A DNA stretch of 64,000 nt from a bacterium (GCA_021799595.1 JAJZAF010000003.1:1-64000); one strand, 5' to 3'; shown: positions 34,945-44,045, numbered from the stretch's first letter. The notes: generated by a model not told the origin, from the sequence alone. Numbers and translations: made by a program.

Positions 34945-36549
34945 GTGGCTGGCAAAGCTACCAAGTATGTGTTTGTAACGGGTGGGGTGCTTTCCGGACT
35001 AGGAAAGGGCATTACTGCCGCTTCTATTGGTAAGCTTCTCAAATCTCGCGGTTTACGTGTCAACCTCCAAAAGTGTGATCCTTATCTGAATGTTGATGCC
35101 GGCTTGCTTAATCCGCGTGAGCACGGTGAGGTCTTTGTGACCAAAGATGGAGCAGAAACTGATCTTGATCTTGGTCACTATGAACGATTTGTCGACGAGG
35201 AAATGACATCAGCTAGTAGCTTGATGAGTGGACAAGTACTTCTAAAACTTATTCAAGATGAACGGGCCGGCAAATTTGATGGTGACGACGTACAAATTAT
35301 TCCCCATCTGACCGGTGCTATTCAAGACTGGATCATGAGTGCCGGTGAAGGCTTTGATGTGCATATTGTCGAAATTGGCGGCACTGTCGGTGATTATGAG
35401 TCGCTAGCCTTCATTGAGGCCATCCGTGAACTTGGGGTAAGAGTCGGCCTCAATAATTGTGTGTATGTCCATGTTGTCTATTTGCCTTATCTAGGAGCAA
35501 GCAATGAAACGAAAACAAAACCGGCTCAGAACTCAGTTCGAGAACTTAGAGGGCTTGGAATTGCACCAGACATACTCGTGGGCCGGAGCGAAAAGCCTGC
35601 TAACGACGGTGTGAAAGAGAAACTAAGTCTTTTTAGTGGTGTGCCAGCAAATGCTATAGCCTTATTACCGAATGCTCGCAGCATATACGAGGTGCCATTA
35701 ACGCTTGAAGATAGCGGTATCGCTGATGTTATCACTGAACATCTAGAAGTTGTAGCCAGTAAACCAGATCTAAAAGAATGGCGCTCGGTTGTTGAACGGG
35801 CAGTTGCTCATTATGACAAAACTGTGAAAATAGGATTGGTAGCGAAGTACATGGATAACACTGACACCTATATGTCAGTGTTTGAGGCTCTCAAAGCAGC
35901 TGCTTGGCATAATGATTGCAGCGTTGATATTTCCTGGATCGATGCTGCTCAATTTGATGATCCTGGCACTGATATTCGCGAAGCTTTGCAGGGTTATAAC
36001 GGTATTGTCGTACCTGGTGGTTTCGGAAAAAGAAGTTTAGAGGGAAAGATAAAGGCGGCCCAGTATGCTTTGAAAGAAAGGTTACCATATCTTGGCCTCT
36101 GTCTCGGCATGCAGGTAGTTGTGATTGCCGCTGCCCGCAATGGCGGATTAACGGAAGCAACTACTTTCGAACTCGATCCAAATGCTAAAGACCAACTCAT
36201 TACTACAATGTCCGATCAAGTGGGTAAAATTATGACTGGGGGCACAATGAGACTTGGTAATTATGACTGTCATTTGAAGCCAAATACACTAGCTGCCCGG
36301 TTATATAATGCGGAGAATATTACGGAGCGACATAGACACCGTGGCGAGTGTAACAATGATTACGTTGAACGGTATGAAGCGTGGGGAATTCGCCCGAGTG
36401 GCATTAATCCTGATCGTAACCTCGTGGAGATTATCGAGGGCGTTGATCACCCGTTCTTACTAGCCAGTCAGTTTCATCCGGAATTTACAAGTCGACCAAA
36501 TCGGCCTCACCCAATGTTTGTTGGATTTATCCAGGCGCTACTCGCTTAA
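34945..36549 (+). CDS. pyrG: CTP synthase
   Basis: Makes CTP from UTP, ATP and glutamine. The N-terminal amidoligase domain starts KYVFVTGGVLSGLGKGITAASI, and the C-terminal glutamine amidotransferase has the nucleophilic Cys in LGLCLGMQ and the His-Glu pair in FHPEF. Full length (534 aa). The start is GTG 34945, with MAGKATKYVFVTGG matching the family. It is the only nucleotide biosynthesis gene in the window, in line with a host-dependent organism. Confidence 0.97.
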   Translation: MAGKATKYVFVTGGVLSGLGKGITAASIGKLLKSRGLRVNLQKCDPYLNVDAGLLNPREHGEVFVTKDGAETDLDLGHYERFVDEEMTSASSLMSGQVLLKLIQDERAGKFDGDDVQIIPHLTGAIQDWIMSAGEGFDVHIVEIGGTVGDYESLAFIEAIRELGVRVGLNNCVYVHVVYLPYLGASNETKTKPAQNSVRELRGLGIAPDILVGRSEKPANDGVKEKLSLFSGVPANAIALLPNARSIYEVPLTLEDSGIADVITEHLEVVASKPDLKEWRSVVERAVAHYDKTVKIGLVAKYMDNTDTYMSVFEALKAAAWHNDCSVDISWIDAAQFDDPGTDIREALQGYNGIVVPGGFGKRSLEGKIKAAQYALKERLPYLGLCLGMQVVVIAAARNGGLTEATTFELDPNAKDQLITTMSDQVGKIMTGGTMRLGNYDCHLKPNTLAARLYNAENITERHRHRGECNNDYVERYEAWGIRPSGINPDRNLVEIIEGVDHPFLLASQFHPEFTSRPNRPHPMFVGFIQALLA

Positions 36550-36559
36550 GCGATATTGC

Positions 36560-36587
36560 TTGAAGGCAGGCTATAAGTTACCATACT
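36560..36587 (+). promoter_or_regulatory. Promoter of the stand-alone response regulator
   Basis: TTGAAG (36560-36565), a 16-bp spacer and CATACT (36582-36587), only 4 nt before ATG 36592, so the mRNA is predicted to be leaderless. Confidence 0.5.
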
Positions 36588-36591
36588 TAGT

Positions 36592-37014
36592 ATGGAACCA
36601 AATCAACAAGGAAGCCAAAAAGATCAGATAGAGGCAGGCCCAAAGCAGCGTATCCTGATTGTGGAAGATGATGATGCATTGGCAAACATCTATGTGGAGC
36701 GGCTGCATGCCGAGGGCTTTGATGTCCTTCGTGTTGCCAATGGTGAGGATGCTTTAGCAGCTGCTTTGAGGTATAAACCGAGCTTGGTGCTGCTTGATGT
36801 GATGATGCCAAAAGTTAGTGGTTTTGATGTGCTGGATATCTTACGAAATACGCCAGAAACGTGTAATCTGAAGATCATTATGCTAACTGCACTTGGGCAA
36901 GAAAGCGATGTTGAGCGAGCTAAAGCACTCGGTGCTGATGATTATCTTATTAAATCTCAAGTTGTTATTGCTGATGTCGTTGACCATATACGTCATCAGT
37001 TGGAAACGACATGA
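36592..37014 (+). CDS. Single-domain response regulator
   Basis: 140 residues: a lone receiver domain with no DNA-binding output. The phosphorylation chemistry is intact: EDDD near the start, the phosphoacceptor Asp in LVLLDVMMP, Thr in IIMLTAL and the conserved Lys in DDYLIKSQ. No kinase gene is adjacent. It converges with rpmA, with 6 bp between stops. Single-domain regulators act through protein contact, so its target is unknown. It is a useful contrast with the degenerate receiver at 42959. Confidence 0.9.
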   Translation: MEPNQQGSQKDQIEAGPKQRILIVEDDDALANIYVERLHAEGFDVLRVANGEDALAAALRYKPSLVLLDVMMPKVSGFDVLDILRNTPETCNLKIIMLTALGQESDVERAKALGADDYLIKSQVVIADVVDHIRHQLETT

Positions 37015-37020
37015 GCTATC

Positions 37021-37293
37021 TTAGCGAACACTGACTTCAGTTCGCCTGACAGAGCGACCGCTAAACAGACGCACTCGTCTTTTGTTGTAAGCGACAATGC
37101 CGTCACGGGTTGCGTGGATAGTAAAGTTACGGCTCATAGCTGTTCCGTCACCTGGTCGCTTTGTCATCCCGACTTGACGAACAATTACCTGGCCATTTTT
37201 TACTTTTTGACCACCATATAACTTTACCCCTAATCGTTGACCAGGTGAGTCATGAATATTCTTGGCGGTCCCGCCGGCTTTAACGTGTGACAT
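37021..37293 (-). CDS. rpmA: Ribosomal protein bL27
   Basis: Large-subunit protein whose N-terminus reaches the peptidyl transferase centre. It starts MSHVKAGGTAKN directly with the mature sequence, so it has no cleavable N-terminal extension like the Firmicutes form. The conserved GQRLGVKLYGGQKVKNGQVIVRQ is present (shown here over its core). Length is 90 aa. It lies 2 bp after the methyltransferase gene in the same direction. The usual rplU neighbour is absent here. Confidence 0.95.
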   Translation of the reverse strand: MSHVKAGGTAKNIHDSPGQRLGVKLYGGQKVKNGQVIVRQVGMTKRPGDGTAMSRNFTIHATRDGIVAYNKRRVRLFSGRSVRRTEVSVR

Positions 37294-37295
37294 GC

Positions 37296-38531
37296 TTAAT
37301 TCCTATTCATTACCACTAATTCTCGAGCCACAAACTGCCCCGTGCGATGGTAAATTAAGGGACGTTTGGTATGCTCAAAAGTCACTTGAGTATATCCAAT
37401 ATCCTTGAGATGGTCAAGTGTGGAGAGGTGCCTGTAGCCTCCATGCGCATCTGGCCAAGCTGGGACGGCCAGACAAAGACGCTGCTTTGGTGCAAGTTGC
37501 GGGGCCAGATTGCTCAAAAAATCGTTCATTAACTGGTCACAAATTTGCATTGTCTTTTCCAGAGTCGCTGCATTGGGTATGCCGGAAAGGGGAGGGCCAA
37601 GGTACGTCTCTGAGGCAATAAAATCAAAAGGATATATCCAGGTATGACGACGTGCGTTTGCTGTTTCGAAACGGATTTCCTGATTTCCTATTGCGAAATT
37701 ATCTTTCAGCCAATGTAAGTTGGTTTTAGTAGCTTGGACCATAGCTTGTTCAATATCCGTACCATAGGCAGCATAACCCATAAGCAAAGCTTCTTGTAGC
37801 ATGACGCCACTACCGCAGAAGGGATCGAGAATGGTTTGATTAAGTTGTGGTGGCGGAATGGGGGTGCCAGCTGGAATGTCACAGATAGATTGAAGCGTCT
37901 TTGCAGGCAACCGACCGACGGCGAGATTAAGAATTATCTGTGCTAGTTTCGGTGGCAGCATACCAACTTTGCTGTTGCGTTGTGGCCGGTTGCGGTCACG
38001 CTTTGTATAGCTGGCAATATCCTGTACTTTGACTGTTTGAGCAATGATTGTCTGATGACCGTCTTTGATACACACCAGTTCCCAGCCGTTCGGACCAGTT
38101 AGATGGTTATGAATAACTTGAGCACTGGTAAGCTCTGTAGTTTTGTTGGGAATGAAACGAACTGATCGTCCGGTGGCAGTAATAGCACGTTTCAGTTGCA
38201 AGCCAGTCGCAGATAACTGCTTCAAATTTACAGGAAAATCGTAAACACTGAGGCCAAGATACATTTTGCCAGGTGGCATGCGTTGGCTCTGATCAGGTGC
38301 GACGCTAAGCAAAAACTGTTCAATTGCTTGCCAGTTGTCTGCCTGGAGTGTCGTGAGTACCTTGCAAAACTTTTTGCTTCCACCTAAACGATCAAAAGCC
38401 AGCAGACACGGATCAACACGCACAATCACTGACTGCGTGCCGACTGGGCGGATGGCTGCTGCACCATAGAGACTTTCTAGCTCCGTCAAACCAAGTTCCG
38501 GTTGGCGTCCTAACACTAAGAGACTTTCCAT
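37296..38531 (-). CDS. SAM-dependent RNA methyltransferase, Trm11/Trm14-like
   Basis: 411 residues. The N-terminal half has no strong motif and may contain a divergent THUMP-like RNA-binding fold. The C-terminal half is a methyltransferase with DPFCGSGVMLQEALLMGY (SAM motif). The catalytic motif IV position reads LGPPLSG rather than the DPPY/NPPY of tRNA guanine-N2 enzymes. A tRNA or rRNA base methylase is likely, but the target is not predictable. It is divergent from the flippase-like gene with 49 bp between starts. Confidence 0.75.
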   Translation of the reverse strand: MESLLVLGRQPELGLTELESLYGAAAIRPVGTQSVIVRVDPCLLAFDRLGGSKKFCKVLTTLQADNWQAIEQFLLSVAPDQSQRMPPGKMYLGLSVYDFPVNLKQLSATGLQLKRAITATGRSVRFIPNKTTELTSAQVIHNHLTGPNGWELVCIKDGHQTIIAQTVKVQDIASYTKRDRNRPQRNSKVGMLPPKLAQIILNLAVGRLPAKTLQSICDIPAGTPIPPPQLNQTILDPFCGSGVMLQEALLMGYAAYGTDIEQAMVQATKTNLHWLKDNFAIGNQEIRFETANARRHTWIYPFDFIASETYLGPPLSGIPNAATLEKTMQICDQLMNDFLSNLAPQLAPKQRLCLAVPAWPDAHGGYRHLSTLDHLKDIGYTQVTFEHTKRPLIYHRTGQFVARELVVMNRN

Positions 38532-38567
38532 GTACGTCCACTACTATAGCCTACAAATTTGTATCTG

Positions 38568-38573
38568 TATAAT
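38568..38573 (+). promoter_or_regulatory. -10 box of the LPG-synthase-like membrane protein gene
   Basis: A perfect TATAAT that ends 7 nt before ATG 38581. It rules out the upstream in-frame starts at 38530 and 38572, which lie before or inside the box. Confidence 0.55.
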
Positions 38574-38580
38574 GGACATC

Positions 38581-39651
38581 ATGAATCAGCCGACCTGGTT
38601 TACTCGTCGTTGGAAACTGTTGCTTAACATTATGACGCTGGTGGTGCTGTTTATTCTTATATATGCTACTAGGCACCAGCTGATTGATACTATCCGCGAT
38701 CTTCGTCATGTCGACGCCTGGGCGCTTCTGCTGCTCATTCCGATTGAAGCTGTCAATTATCATGCTCAGACAAGGATGTACCAACTGATGTTTCGGGTTT
38801 TAGGGAATAAACTCTCCTATCAATACCTCTATAAGGCTTCACTAGAACTTAATTTTGTGAACCACGTCTTTCCGAGCGGAGGCGTCACGGGTGTCTCATA
38901 TTTTGCGCTCAGGATGCGTGAAGCGCCGAAGCTGACTAGTGGTAAAGCAACGCTGATACAACTGCTTAAATTAGGCTTAACTTTTCTTTCTTTTGAGATT
39001 CTCCTTATTTTCGGTTTACTTTGTCTGGCCATTATGGGAAGAGTCAACGATTTGGTTATATTAGTATCTGGATCGTTATCGACACTATTAATTATTGGCA
39101 CGCTTAGCTTCACATATATCGTCGGTAGCAAAAAGCGAATTGATACGTTTTTTACTTCTCTCACCAAAGGCTTAAATCGGATAATTCACCTTGTCCGCCC
39201 TGCCTATCCGGAAACCATTAATATAAAACGAGCAAAGCGAGTATTCGATGATTTTCATGATAGCTATGAGGCTATTCAAACCAATCTACGCGAGCTGAAG
39301 TCTCCTTTTTATTATGCTCTTCTGGCTAATATCACTGAGGTTATGGCACTTTATGTGGTCTTTTTGGCATTCGGCAAACTGGTAAATGTAGGGGCAGTTA
39401 TATTAGCTTATGGTATTGCCAATTTTGCTGGTTTAGTGTCGGTTTTACCTGGTGGCGTTGGTATTTACGAAGCTCTTATGATCGCCGTGCTGGCGGCTAC
39501 CGGTATTTCGCCAGGAGTTAGCCTGCCAGTGGTGGTGATGTATAGGGTAGTAAATACGCTCATCCAACTGCCGCCAGGATATTACCTCTACCAAAAAGCG
39601 TTGCAGAGACGTCCGGCAATCTCCGGCAGTGGAGATAATCACAATGAGTAA
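38581..39651 (+). CDS. LPG_synthase_TM / YbhN-like integral membrane protein
   Basis: 356 residues with about eight membrane helices, of the UPF0104 family that includes the membrane part of lysylphosphatidylglycerol synthase (MprF). Family features: NHVFPSGGVTGVSYFALRM in the second part of the helical bundle and GVGIYEALMIAVLAATGI near the end. The soluble aminoacyl-transferase domain of MprF is missing, so it is probably a lipid flippase or an uncharacterised transporter. It overlaps xseA by 8 bp. Confidence 0.85.
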   Translation: MNQPTWFTRRWKLLLNIMTLVVLFILIYATRHQLIDTIRDLRHVDAWALLLLIPIEAVNYHAQTRMYQLMFRVLGNKLSYQYLYKASLELNFVNHVFPSGGVTGVSYFALRMREAPKLTSGKATLIQLLKLGLTFLSFEILLIFGLLCLAIMGRVNDLVILVSGSLSTLLIIGTLSFTYIVGSKKRIDTFFTSLTKGLNRIIHLVRPAYPETINIKRAKRVFDDFHDSYEAIQTNLRELKSPFYYALLANITEVMALYVVFLAFGKLVNVGAVILAYGIANFAGLVSVLPGGVGIYEALMIAVLAATGISPGVSLPVVVMYRVVNTLIQLPPGYYLYQKALQRRPAISGSGDNHNE

Positions 39652-40762
39652 ACCCATGGTAGAGTTTGGCGTCAGTGATTTCATAGCAGTGTTCAATCAG
39701 ACAGTAGAAGTCACGTATCCGGACGTGATTATTGTTGGTGAGCTAGCTAACTTCCGAGTCAGCCATAACAAATGGGTCTATTTTGATCTTAAAGACGAAA
39801 CGGCCAGTCTAAAATGTTTTGGCAGCATTTACGTACTTAGGGGCCCGCTGGAAGACGGCATGTTATTGAAGGTTCAAGGGCGGCCGCAGCTTCACAACTT
39901 GTATAATTTCGCGTTAATTGTAAAAAGCCTGCAGGCGAGCGGGGAAGGTAGTCTGCGCCGAGCAGCAGAGCTATTGAAACAAAAGCTGGCCGTCGAGGGT
40001 CTCTTTGATGAAACTCGCAAACGACCGCTTGTCTATCCTCCGGATCATATCGGACTTATTACTGCTAAGGACTCTGCTGCCTTTAGCGATTTTATAAAGG
40101 TCATCAGAGCTCGCTGGGAAGGTCTTATCATTGATTATATCGATGTCAGTGTGCAAGGTGAAGCTGCTCCAGCCCAAATTGTATCTGCTATTGAGCACTT
40201 TAATTTTTTAAGTAGCTTAGTCGATGTCCTCGTTATAATTCGTGGTGGTGGTTCTCCTGAAGAACTAGCGGCTTTCAATAATGAAAGTGTTACTCGAGCA
40301 GTGGCTGGTAGTCGTATTCCAACACTTGTAGCTATTGGTCATGAACGGGACGTGTCGCTGGCAGAGCTAGCTGCCGACAGACGGGCCAGCACACCAAGTA
40401 ATGCTGCTGAACTGCTTGTACCTGATCGGCATGATATCCGCCAAGTAGTCGTAGACAGTGAGCGACTGATGCGCCACCGTCTGAGCTCAACTCTTGCAAC
40501 TGCACAAGTCGAGGTGCGTCAGCAAACTTTGCTTATTGATCGCTACATATTCCAATGGCTCAAAGACCGTCGCAGTGAGATTACTCATACACAGCAGGTC
40601 TTAGAAGCGTTTAATCCATTATCAGTCTTAAAGAGGGGCTATGCTATTGTTCGCCACAATGATCAGACGGTACGTCGTAGCTCTCAGATCAAACCTGGTG
40701 TTATGATTGATGTACAATTGGCCGAAGGAGGCTTCTCTGCTGCGGTAGAGAAAGTTAAGTAA
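39644..40762 (+). CDS. xseA: Exodeoxyribonuclease VII large subunit
   Basis: Catalytic subunit of ExoVII, which degrades single-stranded DNA from both ends into oligonucleotides. The N-terminal OB fold (residues about 1-95) is followed by the catalytic domain (IGLITAKDSAAFSDF, then VIIRGGGSPEEL and AIGHERDVSLAELAADRRASTPSNAAEL, given here as landmarks) and a helical C-terminus. At 372 aa it is a little shorter than E. coli XseA. ATG 39644 has GGAGA 8 nt upstream and overlaps the preceding stop. xseB follows directly. Confidence 0.94.
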   Translation: MSKPMVEFGVSDFIAVFNQTVEVTYPDVIIVGELANFRVSHNKWVYFDLKDETASLKCFGSIYVLRGPLEDGMLLKVQGRPQLHNLYNFALIVKSLQASGEGSLRRAAELLKQKLAVEGLFDETRKRPLVYPPDHIGLITAKDSAAFSDFIKVIRARWEGLIIDYIDVSVQGEAAPAQIVSAIEHFNFLSSLVDVLVIIRGGGSPEELAAFNNESVTRAVAGSRIPTLVAIGHERDVSLAELAADRRASTPSNAAELLVPDRHDIRQVVVDSERLMRHRLSSTLATAQVEVRQQTLLIDRYIFQWLKDRRSEITHTQQVLEAFNPLSVLKRGYAIVRHNDQTVRRSSQIKPGVMIDVQLAEGGFSAAVEKVK

Positions 40763-40767
40763 GGATT

Positions 40768-40983
40768 GTGAAAAAGTCTGAGGGAAAAGATTTAAGCTAC
40801 CGTGAGTTGAGGCAAGAACTTGATAGCATCATTGCTCAGCTGCAATCTGATGATTTAGATGTTGAAACAGCGCTGGCGTTATATGCCAGAGGTCGTCAGA
40901 TCACGGACCGCATCATTAACTATTTAAAAAAAGCTGAAACAATTATACGTGAACTAAAAATGTCAGATACGAAGGGGAAATAG
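40768..40983 (+). CDS. xseB: Exodeoxyribonuclease VII small subunit
   Basis: 71 residues forming the two-helix small subunit that wraps around XseA: LSYRELRQELDSIIAQLQSDDLDVETAL then a second helix of about 30 residues. GTG 40768 is the start, 5 bp after xseA, so the two are coupled. The next gene starts at TTG 40984, directly after its stop. Confidence 0.9.
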   Translation: MKKSEGKDLSYRELRQELDSIIAQLQSDDLDVETALALYARGRQITDRIINYLKKAETIIRELKMSDTKGK

Positions 40984-41472
40984 TTGGTCTGGCCAGTCCT
41001 TATAGGCTTGCTTGTCGTCTGTTTTGGCGGCGTTCTTCTGGTTGGAGCGCCCTATTTGCCTACGCTATCTCCTCAGATTAAAGAAGCTTTAGAACTGGCG
41101 GAGCTTAAGAAAGGGCAAACGTTACTTGAATTGGGCTGCGGTGACGGTCGAGTCTTAATTGCAGCAGCAAAATCAGGTGCTCAGGTAATTGGCTATGAAC
41201 TTAATCCATTGCTTTATATGTTTGCTTGGCTCCGGACGCGTCGCTATCGATCTCAAGTATGTGTTAGATGGGGCAATTTTTGGCGAGCCAGCTGGCCGCC
41301 GGCAGATGTTATTTTCGTCTTCCTCCTACCTAAATATATGAGCAAATTGGATAAACAATGTATGCGATACCCATATATGCCGATTACACTAGTAAGCATT
41401 GCTTTTCCTATAGCTAGCCGCCAGCCACAAGCTAGCCGCCACAGTATTTACCTGTATCGTTACGGTGACTAG
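40984..41472 (+). CDS. Membrane-anchored class I methyltransferase, FAM173-like
   Basis: 162 residues: an N-terminal hydrophobic helix (about 1-22), then a short Rossmann methyltransferase with LLELGCGDGRVLIAAAKSG and VIGYELNPLLYMFAWLR. This layout and the ELNP motif resemble FAM173-type protein-lysine methyltransferases, which sit on membranes in eukaryotes and many bacteria. The start TTG 40984 has AAGGGG 6 nt upstream. The substrate is unknown. Confidence 0.75.
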   Translation: MVWPVLIGLLVVCFGGVLLVGAPYLPTLSPQIKEALELAELKKGQTLLELGCGDGRVLIAAAKSGAQVIGYELNPLLYMFAWLRTRRYRSQVCVRWGNFWRASWPPADVIFVFLLPKYMSKLDKQCMRYPYMPITLVSIAFPIASRQPQASRHSIYLYRYGD

Positions 41473-41507
41473 TTGCCAGCTCTTCATAACTGAGGTACCA
41501 TTGGAAC

Positions 41508-42191
41508 GTGATTAAGCGTAACCAAGATGGTGCGGTCAACGGCCTGATGCTCTCCCTGATAGCTACTGTTGTGCTTCTGCTAGCCGTTGCTGGTTTTGCA
41601 GTCTGGGCTTTCAGCAGTCGCCAACAGTACAAAAATGATGTCGATGCCAAAATAAACGCTGCAGTGACGGTAGCAAAAGCCCAAGCAGCTCAGGTTGAAC
41701 AGCAAGAACTTATACAAGCTGAGAAGCAACCGTACTTATCCTATAACGGACCGCCTCAATATGGCGCAATTAGCTTTCAGTATCCAAAAACTTGGAGTGC
41801 ATATATAAACACGAGTGGAATAGACTCAGGCAGCGTCTATGTCGACGGCTACTTTATGCCGTCTATTTTGTCTTCAGTCAACGACCAAACGGCGAATTTT
41901 GCACTCCGGGTGCAAATTCTTAATCAGGCATACTCTCAAGTTGTGCAACAGCTTCAATCTCAAGCACAAAATCCCAAAAGCGGTATAACGGTAACAGCTT
42001 TTAAATTACCGAAACTGCCTAATGTTATCGGTGTTGAGGCTTCTGGGTATCTGTCTGTTGCCCCCAATAATGTTGCTACTATGATTGTGATGCCCGACCG
42101 CACAAACACTATTCAATTTTGGACAGACGGCACTGCTTATCTGAGCGATTTCAATAACATCATTGTCCCCAGTTTTGACTTTTCACCGTAA
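41508..42191 (+). CDS. Single-TM exported protein of unknown function
   Basis: 227 residues: one N-terminal membrane helix (about 14-34), a short charged linker, then a soluble extracellular domain with YGAISFQYPKTWSAYI. That segment recalls PsbP-like domains, in which a Tyr-Pro-x-x-Trp motif is common. No catalytic residues are recognised. The start is GTG 41508, and TATACT at 42204-42209, after this gene, belongs to the next operon. Confidence 0.65.
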   Translation: MIKRNQDGAVNGLMLSLIATVVLLLAVAGFAVWAFSSRQQYKNDVDAKINAAVTVAKAQAAQVEQQELIQAEKQPYLSYNGPPQYGAISFQYPKTWSAYINTSGIDSGSVYVDGYFMPSILSSVNDQTANFALRVQILNQAYSQVVQQLQSQAQNPKSGITVTAFKLPKLPNVIGVEASGYLSVAPNNVATMIVMPDRTNTIQFWTDGTAYLSDFNNIIVPSFDFSP

Positions 42192-42203
42192 GACGTGAAA
42201 GGG

Positions 42204-42209
42204 TATACT
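42204..42209 (+). promoter_or_regulatory. -10 box of the pseudo-kinase/pseudo-receiver/recO operon
   Basis: TATACT, about 36 nt before ATG 42246. AGGGGA at 42223-42228 is SD-like but 17 nt from the start. No clear -35. Confidence 0.4.
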
Positions 42210-42245
42210 AAAAGAAGATAAGCAGGGGACGGATGTATTTACTCT

Positions 42246-42962
42246 ATGGCTTCAGAACGCGATTCATCTGTGACGGTTTTATCTCAACAACTACTCCTTG
42301 GGGTTGCTGAAGAATTAAAGCTGCCACTTATGCAAATAGCCAGGCAGGTTGAACTAGCTGGATTAAACACAGATGCACGTCGTCAGCTGCAAACGATAGC
42401 CCAAACAGCATTAACCCTTGTCGATAATTATATTTTAGGAGTACGTTTAACACTTGATCCCCAACAATTCCCTTTAGAAACAGTATCAATTTCCTCGGTA
42501 TTATACGATGCCGAACAACGGTTAGACAGTTTTGCCCAAAACTATGGAGTTGATCTTGAGCTTAGTCTTAGCGGACGTTATGGGCCGGTAATATCCAATC
42601 GTTTTGGCTTGCAGACAGCACTTGTTAGTCTCGGTGCAGCTCTGATTGAAGCTATGCCTGCAGTGCAGGGGACAAAACAGTTAAAGTTACAGTTGGCAAT
42701 GCATCGCAGTCGTTATGGCTTGGTGGCTGGAATCTATACTGATACCAAACAGCTTAGTGAAGCAGCCTTGAGGCACGGTCGTCGTTTGCAAGGTCATTCA
42801 CGGCAACCACTCAATGAACTTAATCATCTACATGGTGCCGGCATATTTGTCGCCGATACCATACTAAAGGCCATGAATTTGCATCTGTTTGTTAGCCGCC
42901 ATCACCGCTTATATGGATTGGGAACTGTGCTTGAGCCGAGCTCACAGTTAACACTAATATGA
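42246..42962 (+). CDS. Degenerate histidine kinase-like protein (pseudo-kinase)
   Basis: 238 residues, soluble, with no sensor or membrane segment. The first part matches a HisKA helix, but the position of the phosphoacceptor His in the H-box reads EELKLPL instead of HELRTPL. The second part resembles the ATPase domain: SLGAALIEAMP where NLLDNAIKYTP is expected, then GAGIFVADTILKAM at the G2 region. The N-box Asn and the H-box His are both missing, so neither autophosphorylation nor normal ATP use is expected. It probably acts by protein contact with the coupled receiver that follows (ATGA overlap). Confidence 0.75.
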   Translation: MASERDSSVTVLSQQLLLGVAEELKLPLMQIARQVELAGLNTDARRQLQTIAQTALTLVDNYILGVRLTLDPQQFPLETVSISSVLYDAEQRLDSFAQNYGVDLELSLSGRYGPVISNRFGLQTALVSLGAALIEAMPAVQGTKQLKLQLAMHRSRYGLVAGIYTDTKQLSEAALRHGRRLQGHSRQPLNELNHLHGAGIFVADTILKAMNLHLFVSRHHRLYGLGTVLEPSSQLTLI

Positions 42963-43345
42963 GTAAAGTACTACTTATTGAGCCGGATCGGGTGCTCGCG
43001 CGGGTATTTAAAACAGCTCTAGAAACTAGTGGAAACCGTGTTTCAGTTATGACTAGTGCCCAAGCAGCTATATTTGAGGCCGATGAATTCCAACCGGACC
43101 TTATTATTCTCGAACTACAACTGGTAGCACACTCTGGTATAGAGTTTCTCTATGAACTGCGCTCCTATCCTGAATGGCAAAGTATACCTCTTATTATTCA
43201 TACCATCGTACCGTTTAACGAATTTCAACGTAGTTGGCAATTACTTCAAAACGAACTTGGTGTTGTAAGCTACTTATATAAACCGCAGACTACCTTGGCA
43301 GAGCTAAAAAAACAGGTTCAACTTTATAGCGCAGTCACGACGTGA
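42959..43345 (+). CDS. Pseudo-receiver domain with Glu at the phosphoacceptor site
   Basis: 128 residues with the whole CheY-like fold: VLLIEPDRVLARVFKTAL at the start, PDLIILELQL where PDLILLDLML is expected, and a conserved Lys in YLYKPQ. The phosphorylated Asp is replaced by Glu, which can mimic phosphorylation in other receivers. The acidic pair is altered to Glu-Pro. Its start overlaps the pseudo-kinase stop, and recO overlaps its own end, so the three are one translational unit. Confidence 0.78.
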   Translation: MSKVLLIEPDRVLARVFKTALETSGNRVSVMTSAQAAIFEADEFQPDLIILELQLVAHSGIEFLYELRSYPEWQSIPLIIHTIVPFNEFQRSWQLLQNELGVVSYLYKPQTTLAELKKQVQLYSAVTT

Positions 43346-44034
43346 ACTATCTTCGTACGCAAGCGATAGTACTTCATCGAATTGATTACGGTGAGAGTGA
43401 TAGGATTGTCGTCATGTTGACGCCTGCTCAAGGTAAATTACATCTACTAGCTCGCGGAGTCCGTAAAGAAGGGTCACGGTTAGCGGCTGGCATAGAGCTA
43501 TTCACGGTAACAGACATCAACTACGTGAAAGGCAAGGGTGACTTAAGCATTTTAACGTCAGCTCGTATTCGTCAACATTTTGACCAGATAGTCCAGGACA
43601 TTGAAAGGGTACAACTTGGCTATGATCTAATAAAAATTATGAATCGAGCAACTGAAGATCAACCAGAGGCAGGTTACTTTACGCTCTTAGAACTGACATG
43701 TCAGGCTCTTAATAATCTCATGATTAGTACAACGCTTATTCGGTCGTGGTTTTTTAGTCAGCTGTTACGATTAGCTGGCCACGTGCCTAACTTGAAAACT
43801 GATAGCACAGGTCAGCCTCTTGAGATAACAGCTACATATAGTCTTGATGCTGAACAAGGAAGTTTGTCACGGCAGGAACATGACTCATTGTCGGCCGACC
43901 ATATCAAAGTATTGCGTTTGCTATTTGCCGACAGTACCCCGACAGTACTCTATAAAGTAGGAGGCATAGAAGATTTACTACCAGGGTGCACTCTTGCTCT
44001 GGAGACTATGCTCAAGACGTATATTCGGATATAA
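43342..44034 (+). CDS. recO: DNA repair protein RecO
   Basis: Anneals DNA and loads RecA through RecR in gap repair. The N-terminal OB fold starts YLRTQAIVLHRIDYGESDRIVVMLTP, followed by a helical domain. At 230 aa it is normal. The zinc-binding Cys cluster found in some RecO proteins is not visible. The start is GTG 43342 (GTGA overlap with the receiver). The association with a pseudo-signalling pair is unusual. Confidence 0.9.
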   Translation: MNYLRTQAIVLHRIDYGESDRIVVMLTPAQGKLHLLARGVRKEGSRLAAGIELFTVTDINYVKGKGDLSILTSARIRQHFDQIVQDIERVQLGYDLIKIMNRATEDQPEAGYFTLLELTCQALNNLMISTTLIRSWFFSQLLRLAGHVPNLKTDSTGQPLEITATYSLDAEQGSLSRQEHDSLSADHIKVLRLLFADSTPTVLYKVGGIEDLLPGCTLALETMLKTYIRI

Positions 44035-44035
44035 T
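44030..44035 (+). promoter_or_regulatory. -10 box of glyS
   Basis: A perfect TATAAT at the very end of recO, 10 nt before ATG 44046. It supports this start and a short leader. Confidence 0.5.
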
Positions 44036-44045
44036 CCCTAGAAAG

